Shown piece after piece: positions 25,718 through 34,346 of a DNA stretch of 64,000 nucleotides. Both the position numbers and the translations under genes were made by a program. This stretch comes from Sulfurospirillaceae bacterium (GTDB lineage: Bacteria > Campylobacterota > Campylobacteria > Campylobacterales > Sulfurospirillaceae). Position 1 is the first letter of the stretch. The number at the start of each line of letters is the position of its first letter. A model generated the notes under the pieces. That model was not told the DNA's origin. It searched no databases and saw only the letters and a program-made list of their open reading frames with translations. Location: positions 1-64,000 of the forward strand of contig JAQUGO010000004.1 of assembly GCA_028684065.1 (NCBI GenBank), read 5' to 3'.

Positions 25718-27205
25718 ATGATGCACATAGGAATACTTTCAATCATTATTTTTTTACCAATGGCTGTAGCCTTTTTAATGCTTATACTACCCATTAAACA
25801 ACAAGGTACTCGTAACGTGGCTTTTGTAGTTTCATTGGTTATCTTCTTTTTGGCACTTTATATTTACAATAATTTTCAATTGACAGGGTACATGCAATTA
25901 CGTGAGTTTTACCCATGGATACAAACGTATGGTATTCATTATAGCGTAGGCATTGACGGTTTCTCGCTCATTGTTTTAATGCTCATTGCAACATTGATAC
26001 CAAGTGCCTATCTGTTATTGTGGAACAACGAGCGTTCCAAGATTTATTGGGTTAGTATGCTTTTTATTCAATCGGGTATTAGTGGTACACTTTTTTCGCT
26101 AGATTTGATTTTGTTTTATTTCTTTTGGGAAGCAATGTTGCTACCCGTATTTATGATTATTGGCCTTTTTGGTTCTGGTAATCGTGTCTTTTCAACCCTT
26201 AAAGTGACCATTTATACTATGATGGGTTCTCTTTTTATGTTTGTGAGCATTCTTTATTTAGGTGTCGCTTTTTACTATGAATTTGGTTCGTGGAGTTTTG
26301 AATTGAATGATATAGTGCAGATAACAACAATTAGCTATGAGCATAAGATTTTGCTCTTTTTAAGTTTTATGTTAGCGTTTGCGATTAAAATTCCCCTTTT
26401 CCCGTTTCATTCATGGCTCTTAGAAACCTATTCAAACTCCCCAACAGGTGGCGTTTTTTTACTCTCATCTATTATGGCAAAATTAGGGGTTTATGCATTG
26501 GTACGCTTTGTATTACCTATCTTTCCTGAGCTTTTTAAAGAATTTGCACCATGGCTTATTGGTCTTGGTCTTTTTGGTTTGCTCTATTTCGGTATTGCGG
26601 CCATATCTCAATACAATATTAAAAAAATGTTTGCTTATTCTTCGGCTTCCCATTTAGGCTTTATTACTGCAGGTATTTTTTCACTTAATGCAGTGGGTAT
26701 GATGGGCGGTGCTTTTTTGGTTGTGGCCCATGCTATCTCTACAGGTGGACTCTTTTTGTTGGTAGGCATAATGGAACGAAACTTAGGAATACGTTCCATT
26801 AGTGCTCTTGGGGGTATTGCCAAAAAAGCACCTCTTTTCACCTTCTTTTTTGCCATTATGTTACTGTGTATCGTCGGAATTCCTGGAACCAATGGTTTTG
26901 TGGCAGAGCTTCTCATTATTTTAGGACTTTTTAAATTTAATGTTTATGTTGGAGTGATAGCGGCAACAACAGTATTAGTTGCGGCAAGTTATATGTTTTG
27001 GATGTTCCAAAAAGCCATTTTAGAAAACAGAGGCAATGATGTCTCTGAAATGATAGATTTAAATGTTAAAGAGGTACTAGGTCTTTTGCCATTAGTAGGG
27101 CTCATTATCGGTATGGGTATTTATCCTGAATGGTTTTTATATAAGATTGAGCCGACAATTCAGCACTATTTGATTGATATTTTACACATAGGGGCAAACG
27201 TATGA
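25718..27205 (+). CDS. nuoM: NADH-quinone oxidoreductase subunit M (antiporter-like)
   Basis: A 495-residue antiporter-like subunit. It shows FYFFWEAMLLPVFMIIGLFG with the essential Glu, AFAIKIPLFPFHSWLLETYSNSPTGG with the channel Lys, and NIKKMFAYSSASHLGFI. About fourteen hydrophobic segments. It starts immediately after the nuoL stop, with tandem ATG codons. It ends overlapping nuoN by four bases. Confidence 0.95.
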   Translation: MMHIGILSIIIFLPMAVAFLMLILPIKQQGTRNVAFVVSLVIFFLALYIYNNFQLTGYMQLREFYPWIQTYGIHYSVGIDGFSLIVLMLIATLIPSAYLLLWNNERSKIYWVSMLFIQSGISGTLFSLDLILFYFFWEAMLLPVFMIIGLFGSGNRVFSTLKVTIYTMMGSLFMFVSILYLGVAFYYEFGSWSFELNDIVQITTISYEHKILLFLSFMLAFAIKIPLFPFHSWLLETYSNSPTGGVFLLSSIMAKLGVYALVRFVLPIFPELFKEFAPWLIGLGLFGLLYFGIAAISQYNIKKMFAYSSASHLGFITAGIFSLNAVGMMGGAFLVVAHAISTGGLFLLVGIMERNLGIRSISALGGIAKKAPLFTFFFAIMLLCIVGIPGTNGFVAELLIILGLFKFNVYVGVIAATTVLVAASYMFWMFQKAILENRGNDVSEMIDLNVKEVLGLLPLVGLIIGMGIYPEWFLYKIEPTIQHYLIDILHIGANV

Positions 27206-28701
27206 ATTGGTTGGAATTTAGCTATTTATTGCCTTTATTTATTATTGGGTGTGGTGCGGTGATTTTAATGTTATTAAGCCCCGTAGAGCGTTTATCGATG
27301 GAAAATTTTTCTGTATTGACTTTCGTTTTTTTAACTATGGCACTGATAGGCAATCTTTACTATTTTGGAGAACTCCGTACCTCTTTCCCTTTAGCCAATA
27401 TTTTTTCAAATATGATTATTGATGATAGTTACGCTGTTTATTTTGACTCCATCCTCTTAAGTGGTGGGGTTGTCACCTCTTTGATAGGAACACATTATTT
27501 TCAAACCAAACGTAAATTTAAAAAAGAATTCTTTTCCCTTTTCTTATTTTCTCTTTTTGGAATGATGCTCCTTGTCCATGCCAATGAGCTCTTAACAGCG
27601 TTTATTGGGTTAGAAATCGCTTCTTTGAGTTTGTATGTCATGATTGGATTTCAAAAGTTTGATACAAGACGAGTTGAAGCAAGTTATCAATACTTAGTTT
27701 TGGGTTCTATCTCAGGCGTCTTTTTCCTCTTGGGTACAGCACTGATTTATGCAGGAACAGGTACAACGATGTTGGGAGAAATTGGGTACGCTGTTGACGC
27801 TCAAGTGGGTAAAGATACTTCGTTGGTCTTAATAGGTGGAACGTTTATCCTAATGACGTTTCTTTTTAAAATTTCAGCCTTTCCCTTTCACAACTGGACA
27901 CTGGATGTCTACGATGGTTCTCCTTTACCTGTAACTGCTTTTATGGCAGCAACCTTTAAAGTGGCAATTTTTGGTTTTATTTTGCGTATTATGCTGGTAG
28001 ATTTGGACCCTATTCGTGAAATGTGGGATAAACTTTTTGTCTTTATCATCATAGCGACTTTGATGTATGGTAGTTTTATGGCTGTGATTCAAAAAAGTTT
28101 AAAAAGGATGCTCGCGGCTTCAAGTATCGTGCATACGGGTTATTTGCTTATTGCATTTGTTTCTATAGGGGTAGCTGGGGAAAGTGCATCTTCTTCTATT
28201 ATCTACTATTTAGTAGCGTATTTCCTTTCAGCAATGGGTGCTTTTGGGCTCATTTCCTATATCACGTCCAATGACCAATTGCGTGTAACCTATGAAGATT
28301 TTCGGGGCTTTGCACATATTCACCCTTATATGGCGGCGATGCTTAGCATCTTTATGCTCTCCCTTGCTGGACTCCCTGGAACAATCGGCTTTATCGGTAA
28401 GTTTTACATTTTTACAGGCGCCATCGAAGCGGGCTATACCGTTTTAGCAGTCGTTGGCGTAACCGCGACTTTTGTTTCAATTTATTACTATTTCAAGCTT
28501 ATTGCATTGATGTACTTTTATCCTTATTCAGATTTAGAAAATGTACCACCTCTTAGAGGTATTACACCGATTACTATAGGATTTATTGCTATTGCTGTTA
28601 TTGCAGGGGGGCTGGGAAATACCTTTATTGCCTATTTCCCAGGAGTAGATTTTTTAATTGATAACGCACGATTGTCATATATGTCTTTGTTTATCAAATA
28701 G
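27202..28701 (+). CDS. nuoN: NADH-quinone oxidoreductase subunit N (antiporter-like)
   Basis: A 499-residue antiporter-like subunit and the last gene of the plus-strand nuo block. Marks are FIGLEIASLSLYVMIGF, FLFKISAFPFHNWTLDVYDGSPLPVTAFMAATFK and KRMLAASSIVHTGYLL. Fourteen hydrophobic segments are visible. The stop lies eight bases inside the 3' end of the convergent diguanylate cyclase gene, so transcription from both sides meets here without a visible terminator. Confidence 0.95.
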   Translation: MNWLEFSYLLPLFIIGCGAVILMLLSPVERLSMENFSVLTFVFLTMALIGNLYYFGELRTSFPLANIFSNMIIDDSYAVYFDSILLSGGVVTSLIGTHYFQTKRKFKKEFFSLFLFSLFGMMLLVHANELLTAFIGLEIASLSLYVMIGFQKFDTRRVEASYQYLVLGSISGVFFLLGTALIYAGTGTTMLGEIGYAVDAQVGKDTSLVLIGGTFILMTFLFKISAFPFHNWTLDVYDGSPLPVTAFMAATFKVAIFGFILRIMLVDLDPIREMWDKLFVFIIIATLMYGSFMAVIQKSLKRMLAASSIVHTGYLLIAFVSIGVAGESASSSIIYYLVAYFLSAMGAFGLISYITSNDQLRVTYEDFRGFAHIHPYMAAMLSIFMLSLAGLPGTIGFIGKFYIFTGAIEAGYTVLAVVGVTATFVSIYYYFKLIALMYFYPYSDLENVPPLRGITPITIGFIAIAVIAGGLGNTFIAYFPGVDFLIDNARLSYMSLFIK

Positions 28702-30703
28702 AACTATCATCAAAATAGTTCTTATGTCGTCCTGTTTGTTTTGCTTGATAGAGGGCATTATCAGCTTTTTTCAAAACGGCATCAGCACTTTGTGTCCCAT
28801 CAAAAAGAGTTCCGCCTAGAGAAATACTTAACATATAACTTTTATCGTTATAGATAAAAGGAGGAAGAAAAGCATCTTGAATTTTTTGTGCTAAATTTTT
28901 CATATGTTTTGTGGCGAAAAGTTTTGTTTCATTTAAATCATCTAAAAGAATAACAAACTCATCTCCTCCAAGTCTTGCAATACTATCTCCTTGTCGTAAA
29001 GAGTTTTCAAGTCTACGAGCCATATTTTTAAGGAGTAAATCTCCTACATCATGCCCTAATTCATCATTGATGATTTTAAAATGATCCAAATCTAAAAAGA
29101 AAACCGCACCAAAAGTATGATAACGTTTGGCACTAACAATCGCCCTTTCAATCCTATCCATCAATAGCCTTCTATTAGGAAGATCTGTGAGTGGATCGTA
29201 AAAGGCAAGATGCTCCATTTCTTGTTCGATATTTTTACGTTCACTAATATCTTCTTTAATAGCGATAAAATGGGAAATATCTCCAAGATCATTACTAACA
29301 GGTGTAATGTGTAGAGCTTCATAGTACAGTTGATTGTTTTTTCGCTTATTGATAACTTCTCCTTTCCATGGCTTTTTGGAGAGAATAGTTCCCCACATTT
29401 GTTCGTAAAAAGTTTTTTCTTGTTTACCTGAGCCAACTAATTCATGAGGGGTACGCCCAAGAGCTTCTCCAACTTTATAGCCTGTCATTTCTTCGAAACC
29501 CTTATTGGCCCATTCGATAACGGCTTCTTTATTGGTAATGACCACCGCATTCGTCGTTGCTTCTAAAGCCGTTGATAAAAGTTTCATTTTTGCTTCTAAA
29601 GCTTTTCGCTCAGCAATATTTCTAAAGGCAAAAACCATACCAAGCTTTTTATCTTCAAAGATAATAGTATTCCCAAAAATCTCTACTGGAATCATTGAGA
29701 AATCTTTACATGTAAAGTATTCCTTATCACTACTCCAAACATCTTCATCCAGTAAAGCTTTATAAATAGGGCATTGTGTTAAAGGAATAGAAACCCCGCT
29801 AATATTGTGAGAATGAAAGAGAGAATGGGCATAATTACCAAGCATTTCTTCTTTCGTAAATCCTAAAATGGAACAAGCTTTAGCATTGGTCTCTAGGATT
29901 TTTCCTTCAAAATTAACAACATAAACGCCTTCATCTAGGGCATCAATAATGGCTTCAAGCCAATGTTTTTTTTGTTTTATTTCATTTGATGTAGCAATTA
30001 ATTCTTGCTGTGTTGTTTGTATCTTTTGTATCATTGTATTAAAAGCTGAGGTCAGACTGGCTGTTTCTCTCAAACCACTTTGAAGGCTTATAGGTTCAAA
30101 ATGGCCATTAGTAAGGTGTTGTGTGGATTGTTCTAATACTTTTAATTGCTTTAAACTGTTGTAAAGTGTCAACCAAATACCTAGAAAGTCAAATAAAATA
30201 ACAGCAAGGATAAGGCTAAAATGTTCAATGAGGCTATTCCATATTCGATTACTAAAGCTTTGCATGCTAAGGGTAATAGCGATAGACCCATATTCTATTC
30301 CACCAATGATAATTCTCGCTTGACCATAATTATCATGCAGTCCAAAAAGTTTATCAAACCATTCTGGTGTATTTTTTTGTATTTCTACATCAGTGCTTTG
30401 AATGGTTTTCCCTGCCAAATCATAAAAGAAAATACGTTGTATATAAGGGGATGTGACATAACCATCAAGTTGTTGTTGAATACTTTCATAATCACCAATG
30501 ACTACAGCTTCAGACAGTAAAATAGGCAGTATTTTGAGTGCATGTTCTCTTTGTAACGCTAAATCATTAAAAGCATTTTTGATATCCTGCTTCGTAAGGA
30601 TGATAATCATAATACTACCAGCGAAAAGTAACGAACCGGCCATAGCAAGAAAGAGGCGTTGTACAAACGATAAATGAATCCAGAATGAAAGGAATTTTTT
30701 CAT
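28694..30703 (-). CDS. Membrane diguanylate cyclase with HAMP, two PAS and GGDEF domains
   Basis: A 669-residue sensor. A membrane segment at about 15-37, a periplasmic sensor region to about 160, a second membrane segment at 160-183, and HAMP at about 185-240 come first. Then PAS1 (about 252-365), PAS2 (about 375-495) and GGDEF (about 500-665) follow, with PLTDLPNRRLLMDRI and an intact RLGGDEF active site. It makes c-di-GMP in response to an envelope or redox cue. It begins two bases after the stop of the PhnD-like gene and is the third gene of a signalling operon lying between the two nuo blocks. A TTACATGTAA copy lies inside (29706-29715). Confidence 0.92.
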   Translation of the reverse strand: MKKFLSFWIHLSFVQRLFLAMAGSLLFAGSIMIIILTKQDIKNAFNDLALQREHALKILPILLSEAVVIGDYESIQQQLDGYVTSPYIQRIFFYDLAGKTIQSTDVEIQKNTPEWFDKLFGLHDNYGQARIIIGGIEYGSIAITLSMQSFSNRIWNSLIEHFSLILAVILFDFLGIWLTLYNSLKQLKVLEQSTQHLTNGHFEPISLQSGLRETASLTSAFNTMIQKIQTTQQELIATSNEIKQKKHWLEAIIDALDEGVYVVNFEGKILETNAKACSILGFTKEEMLGNYAHSLFHSHNISGVSIPLTQCPIYKALLDEDVWSSDKEYFTCKDFSMIPVEIFGNTIIFEDKKLGMVFAFRNIAERKALEAKMKLLSTALEATTNAVVITNKEAVIEWANKGFEEMTGYKVGEALGRTPHELVGSGKQEKTFYEQMWGTILSKKPWKGEVINKRKNNQLYYEALHITPVSNDLGDISHFIAIKEDISERKNIEQEMEHLAFYDPLTDLPNRRLLMDRIERAIVSAKRYHTFGAVFFLDLDHFKIINDELGHDVGDLLLKNMARRLENSLRQGDSIARLGGDEFVILLDDLNETKLFATKHMKNLAQKIQDAFLPPFIYNDKSYMLSISLGGTLFDGTQSADAVLKKADNALYQAKQTGRHKNYFDDSSI
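29706..29715. repeat. TTACATGTAA palindrome, copy 5 (coding)
   Basis: Exact copy in the diguanylate cyclase gene, extending to CTTTACATGTAAAG (29704-29717). It reads -F-T-C-K- on the coding strand. Confidence 0.7.
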
Positions 30704-30705
30704 AT

Positions 30706-31554
30706 TTATTTAAGTTCCTCCAATACCGTTTGCGTATAAAAATCACGGTAGTTTTGATACTCTTTGGAAGAAGAAGGTAGAAAGCCATGTGGAGGATCTT
30801 TAAAAATAAGTTTGGCAGAGGCTTCAAGAATTTTTAATCCTTCTGGGTCACTATGCATTTGCATAAATGCTTTTTGCACCGCTTGGACTATCTCTTCGGA
30901 TACACGAGGATGCACCGCTATGGGTATGTTGAGAAACTTTTCTGATTCCCATAAGACACGATAGGCTAAATTTTCACGGTGTGCATATGCCTTCATGATT
31001 TTATTATTTACAGCTGCAACGAGAATTTTTCCAGCTTTGAGTTGTGCCATAATACCTTCTTGATTTCCCCCAAAAACAGGGATAACATGAATACCTTTTT
31101 TTTGTAAATAATCCATAGGTACAGAATATCCAACAAAAGCAGTATGAGATGGAAAACCCATTTCTTTTCCTGATACATCAGAAAGAGAATAAAAAGGTGA
31201 ATCAGCTAAAGTGACAATTTGCCCTGAAATGGCTTGGTCCCGAGGGCGTAAAAGTACACGATAATTTTCTTTGAGCATTTGAGGGCTAAAAATAACATTA
31301 TCATAGACAAAATCATAGCTACCTTTTTGGACAGCTAAATTTGAGTCTGGTGCTGTGCGCTCTACTTTGAGGATAAGTAAAACACCACTTTTAGCTGAAA
31401 CATAACGTAAAATAGGATTCCAATATTGTGCAGTTAGAACAGCACTTCTTTGGGAAAGGACGCCAAATGTATAGGATGAGTTATCTTTTGCCATTAGGGG
31501 AAGAAGCGCACAAAAGAAGAGAATGAGTGTTATCTTAAGGTGTTTAGAGAGCAT
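30706..31554 (-). CDS. Stand-alone PhnD-like periplasmic binding protein
   Basis: A 282-residue exported binding protein of the PhnD/phosphate-phosphonate family. Start ATG at 31552-31554 (MLSKHLK) has AAAGGAG eight bases upstream and overlaps the previous gene by 11 bases; the frame is open earlier but inside that gene. A signal peptide runs to LPLMAKD. Typical PhnD features are YTFGVLSQRSA, YWNPILRYVSAKSGV, SYDFVYDN and GKEMGFPSHTAFVGYSVP. No ABC permease or ATPase is adjacent; instead it sits between two c-di-GMP enzymes, one of which carries the same type of domain. It is probably a soluble sensor partner rather than a transporter part. Confidence 0.82.
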   Translation of the reverse strand: MLSKHLKITLILFFCALLPLMAKDNSSYTFGVLSQRSAVLTAQYWNPILRYVSAKSGVLLILKVERTAPDSNLAVQKGSYDFVYDNVIFSPQMLKENYRVLLRPRDQAISGQIVTLADSPFYSLSDVSGKEMGFPSHTAFVGYSVPMDYLQKKGIHVIPVFGGNQEGIMAQLKAGKILVAAVNNKIMKAYAHRENLAYRVLWESEKFLNIPIAVHPRVSEEIVQAVQKAFMQMHSDPEGLKILEASAKLIFKDPPHGFLPSSSKEYQNYRDFYTQTVLEELK

Positions 31555-34228
31555 TCGTATCTCCTTTGAGTAAGGGGGCTGGTATACCGGTAAAATAGCC
31601 TTGTGAATAAGTGACATTTAATTTTTTTACAGTATTAAAAATAGTTTCGTCGCTGACAAATTCTGCAATTGTTAATGCTCCTATTTTTTTAGCAAAAGTA
31701 ACAATCGTCTCGATGACAATGTGGTTACGAGAATTGTTAGCAATATTTCGAATCAGTGAACCATCAATTTTAATGTAATCAACATTCAATTTTAAAATAT
31801 GTTCAAAATTAGAATATCCTGTTCCAAAATCATCAATAGCTATTTTTGCACCAAGTACCTTCACTTGGGCAATAAACTGCTTAATCGTGTCATAATTTTC
31901 AATACCCTCAGATTCTAAAATTTCAAATACAATACGCGATGCTGTATTCGTTTGTTTGATAACTTCAATAATTTTTTGCATGGAACGCGCATCTTCCATA
32001 TCAGCAGTCGAAAGATTGATAGAAAATTCTTCTGTTCTATGTTGAAAAAGCTCACATGCTTGCGTAACAACCTCTTGTGTGATACGAGGGTAAATTTTCA
32101 TTTTTTTAGCAATGGGTAAAAATTCTAATGGTAAGATGAGATTGCCTTCCTCATCCACCATACGTACCAATGTTTCATATTTAGTAGTAGCATTTGTTTT
32201 AAAATCGACAATGGGTTGATAGTGGCAGATGATACGACCTGAAATGAGTGCTTTTCGTATCATAGATGCCATCACAATATTGTGGCGATATTTTTCTTCA
32301 ATATTCTCTTTTTCTTCGTATAGTGAAAGTGGTATTTTTTTTATTTTGGCAACATGTAAAGCGATATCTGCATGGGTTAAAAGTTTGGACCCACCAATTG
32401 CGACCCCAACACTCATACGTAAAGAGATTATTTCATCTTCTACATGAAAGGTTTTTTCTTCCAGCAAAGCCATTATATTGAGTATTCTGCGGCTTAATGT
32501 TAGGCTTTCCACATCACTATCGTAGAACAAGGTTGTAAATTCATCTCCACCTGTACGATAAGCAAAAATTCCTATCTCTTTAAACCACTTGCCAACTTGT
32601 ATTAAGATATTATCGCCAGCGTTAATACCAAAAAGATCATTGATTTCTTTAAAGCTATCAATATTAAAAATAGCGCATGCTTTTGCTTCTTTGACCCTCA
32701 TATCATATATGATTTTTTGTCGGTTTGGTAAAGATGTTAATTGGTCGTAAAAGGCTAAGTGATAAATTTTTTCTTCGGCTATTTTACGTTGTGTAATATC
32801 TTCTTTAATTGCAACATACTGAGTAATAGAACCATCATTCTTATGAAGTGGTGCAATGGTTCCCCATTCGATATAGTCACTACCATCTTTACGTCGATTG
32901 ATTAATTCACCTTCCCAAATCTTACCTTTTTTGAGTTGCTTCCATAACAAAGCATAGGTTTGTTCAGGTACTTTACCTGATTTTAAAAAGCGAGGATTAT
33001 GTCCTATGATTTCTGTTTTACTATAGCCTGTAATATCAATAAACTTAGGATTGGCATAACTAATCGTTCCATCAAGTTCTGTAATAATAATGGAGATAGG
33101 AGATTGTTCAATAACTTGTAAAAACTGTGCTAAGGTATCTGCTTGATCTTTTTGTTGTTGAAGGCTTTTATGAAGTAAACGGTTTGAGTTTCGCAAATGT
33201 ATAATTCCGATCGAAAGAGCACATCCAAGTAATATCATAAGCGCTATAATTTGCTCGTGGTATTGTTCCCAAATATCGTTAAAATTAAAGATTTTTTTAG
33301 CATCAAACGGCGGAAGACGAAGTGCTTTGAGAAGTTCTTCAACGACGTTATAATTTGCAGGAATATTAAATCCATAGATATGCATGGCTTTAAGTGCTTT
33401 ATCGTTTTCATCAAGACGAAAGAGAATAGACAAAACACTTTTAGAGAGTTTTTCATTGACATGTGGAAGTGTAGAAAGAGGCCATTCTGGATAAAGGCGT
33501 GTTGAAATTTTAACAGGAAATGCTACTTCATTTTGAAGATTAAGAATTTTAATACTTGACATGTCAAGTAAGCCTTCTTCTGCCATGTTTTCTAGAATAC
33601 CGCTTCGAACAAACCCTACATGGGCATGGCCTGAAAGAATTGCTTTGACAACATTGTCATGGGGTAACCCGGTTACTTCTAAAGTGTTATCGCCAACAAC
33701 ACTAATTCCTGCTTTAAAGAGTTCATAGGCTTGCATTTGGTATCCACCGAAGGATTCTTGATTGCTTGCCGCAATAATTTTCCCTTTTATATCTGATAAA
33801 GTGTTGATTTTTTCTTTAGTTAACGTGAAAATAACCCCGCCAAAATGGGTTGTTTTAATGCCATGTTCATCTACAGCAAGCGTCGCAATAGGTGAAGAGA
33901 GGCCAAATTGGTGTTTGTGAAAAATATAGTTACTTGAATTGGTTAGCACAAAATCGAGTTGGCGTTTAGCAATGGCATCGGTTAATTCAGGATAGGTCAA
34001 AGCTTCAATGACAAAATCATATTGAGGAAGAGCATGGTTCAGTAAAACACCTAGTGGCCTCCACTGTTCTAACGTTTGTGGTTTTGGGCGATATGCCAAT
34101 ACGCCAATTCTCACAAGTGGTAATGTATAGGTCGCTATATCATCTTCAAGTTGAATTTTGGGCGTAGCATGCAGGCCCAGAGATAACACTAATAATCCAA
34201 CTATTATTAAATAGCGAAATGCTTGCAC
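31544..34228 (-). CDS. PhnD-like sensor fused to PAS, GGDEF and EAL domains
   Basis: An 894-residue bifunctional c-di-GMP protein. Signal peptide (1-22), PhnD-like binding domain (about 35-310: VRIGVLAYRPK, QLDFVLTNSSNYI, IKGKIIAASNQESFGGYQ), membrane segment (about 325-345), PAS (about 370-490), GGDEF (about 495-640; TGGDEF intact), EAL (about 650-890). The EAL signature is ETL (YETLVRM), but other catalytic marks are present: INLS, FEILESE, IDDFGTGYSNF, DYIKIDGS, SQGYFTG. The usual AEGVE is AEFVSDE. It may therefore both make and degrade c-di-GMP. It heads the operon with the next two genes. A 22-base palindrome lies 27 bases upstream. Confidence 0.9.
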   Translation of the reverse strand: MQAFRYLIIVGLLVLSLGLHATPKIQLEDDIATYTLPLVRIGVLAYRPKPQTLEQWRPLGVLLNHALPQYDFVIEALTYPELTDAIAKRQLDFVLTNSSNYIFHKHQFGLSSPIATLAVDEHGIKTTHFGGVIFTLTKEKINTLSDIKGKIIAASNQESFGGYQMQAYELFKAGISVVGDNTLEVTGLPHDNVVKAILSGHAHVGFVRSGILENMAEEGLLDMSSIKILNLQNEVAFPVKISTRLYPEWPLSTLPHVNEKLSKSVLSILFRLDENDKALKAMHIYGFNIPANYNVVEELLKALRLPPFDAKKIFNFNDIWEQYHEQIIALMILLGCALSIGIIHLRNSNRLLHKSLQQQKDQADTLAQFLQVIEQSPISIIITELDGTISYANPKFIDITGYSKTEIIGHNPRFLKSGKVPEQTYALLWKQLKKGKIWEGELINRRKDGSDYIEWGTIAPLHKNDGSITQYVAIKEDITQRKIAEEKIYHLAFYDQLTSLPNRQKIIYDMRVKEAKACAIFNIDSFKEINDLFGINAGDNILIQVGKWFKEIGIFAYRTGGDEFTTLFYDSDVESLTLSRRILNIMALLEEKTFHVEDEIISLRMSVGVAIGGSKLLTHADIALHVAKIKKIPLSLYEEKENIEEKYRHNIVMASMIRKALISGRIICHYQPIVDFKTNATTKYETLVRMVDEEGNLILPLEFLPIAKKMKIYPRITQEVVTQACELFQHRTEEFSINLSTADMEDARSMQKIIEVIKQTNTASRIVFEILESEGIENYDTIKQFIAQVKVLGAKIAIDDFGTGYSNFEHILKLNVDYIKIDGSLIRNIANNSRNHIVIETIVTFAKKIGALTIAEFVSDETIFNTVKKLNVTYSQGYFTGIPAPLLKGDTNAL

Positions 34229-34254
34229 CCTTCTCCTTTATCTTTACAAGATAC

Positions 34255-34276
34255 TTTTATTATAATTATAATAAAA
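34255..34276. promoter_or_regulatory. 22-bp perfect AT-only palindrome upstream of the PhnD-PAS-GGDEF-EAL gene
   Basis: A perfect palindrome made only of A and T, centred on TATAATTATA (34261-34270) with arms ending in TTTT and AAAA. It lies 27 bases before the sensor gene's start and 71 bases past the nuoF stop. It resembles AT-rich operators such as PerR/Fur-type boxes but has no central odd base; it could also contain the -10. Confidence 0.5.
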
Positions 34277-34346
34277 AAGTCATAAAAGAGTAACAATAAA
34301 TTGCTTAATCTATGCTAGGTGGGCCAAAAATACGATGGAAGAGATT

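Noticed and set aside
31544-34228. Loss of phosphodiesterase activity because EAL reads ETL
   Set aside because: The catalytic Glu is kept, and the Asn, DDFG, Lys and Gln marks remain, so inactivity cannot be concluded from the signature alone.
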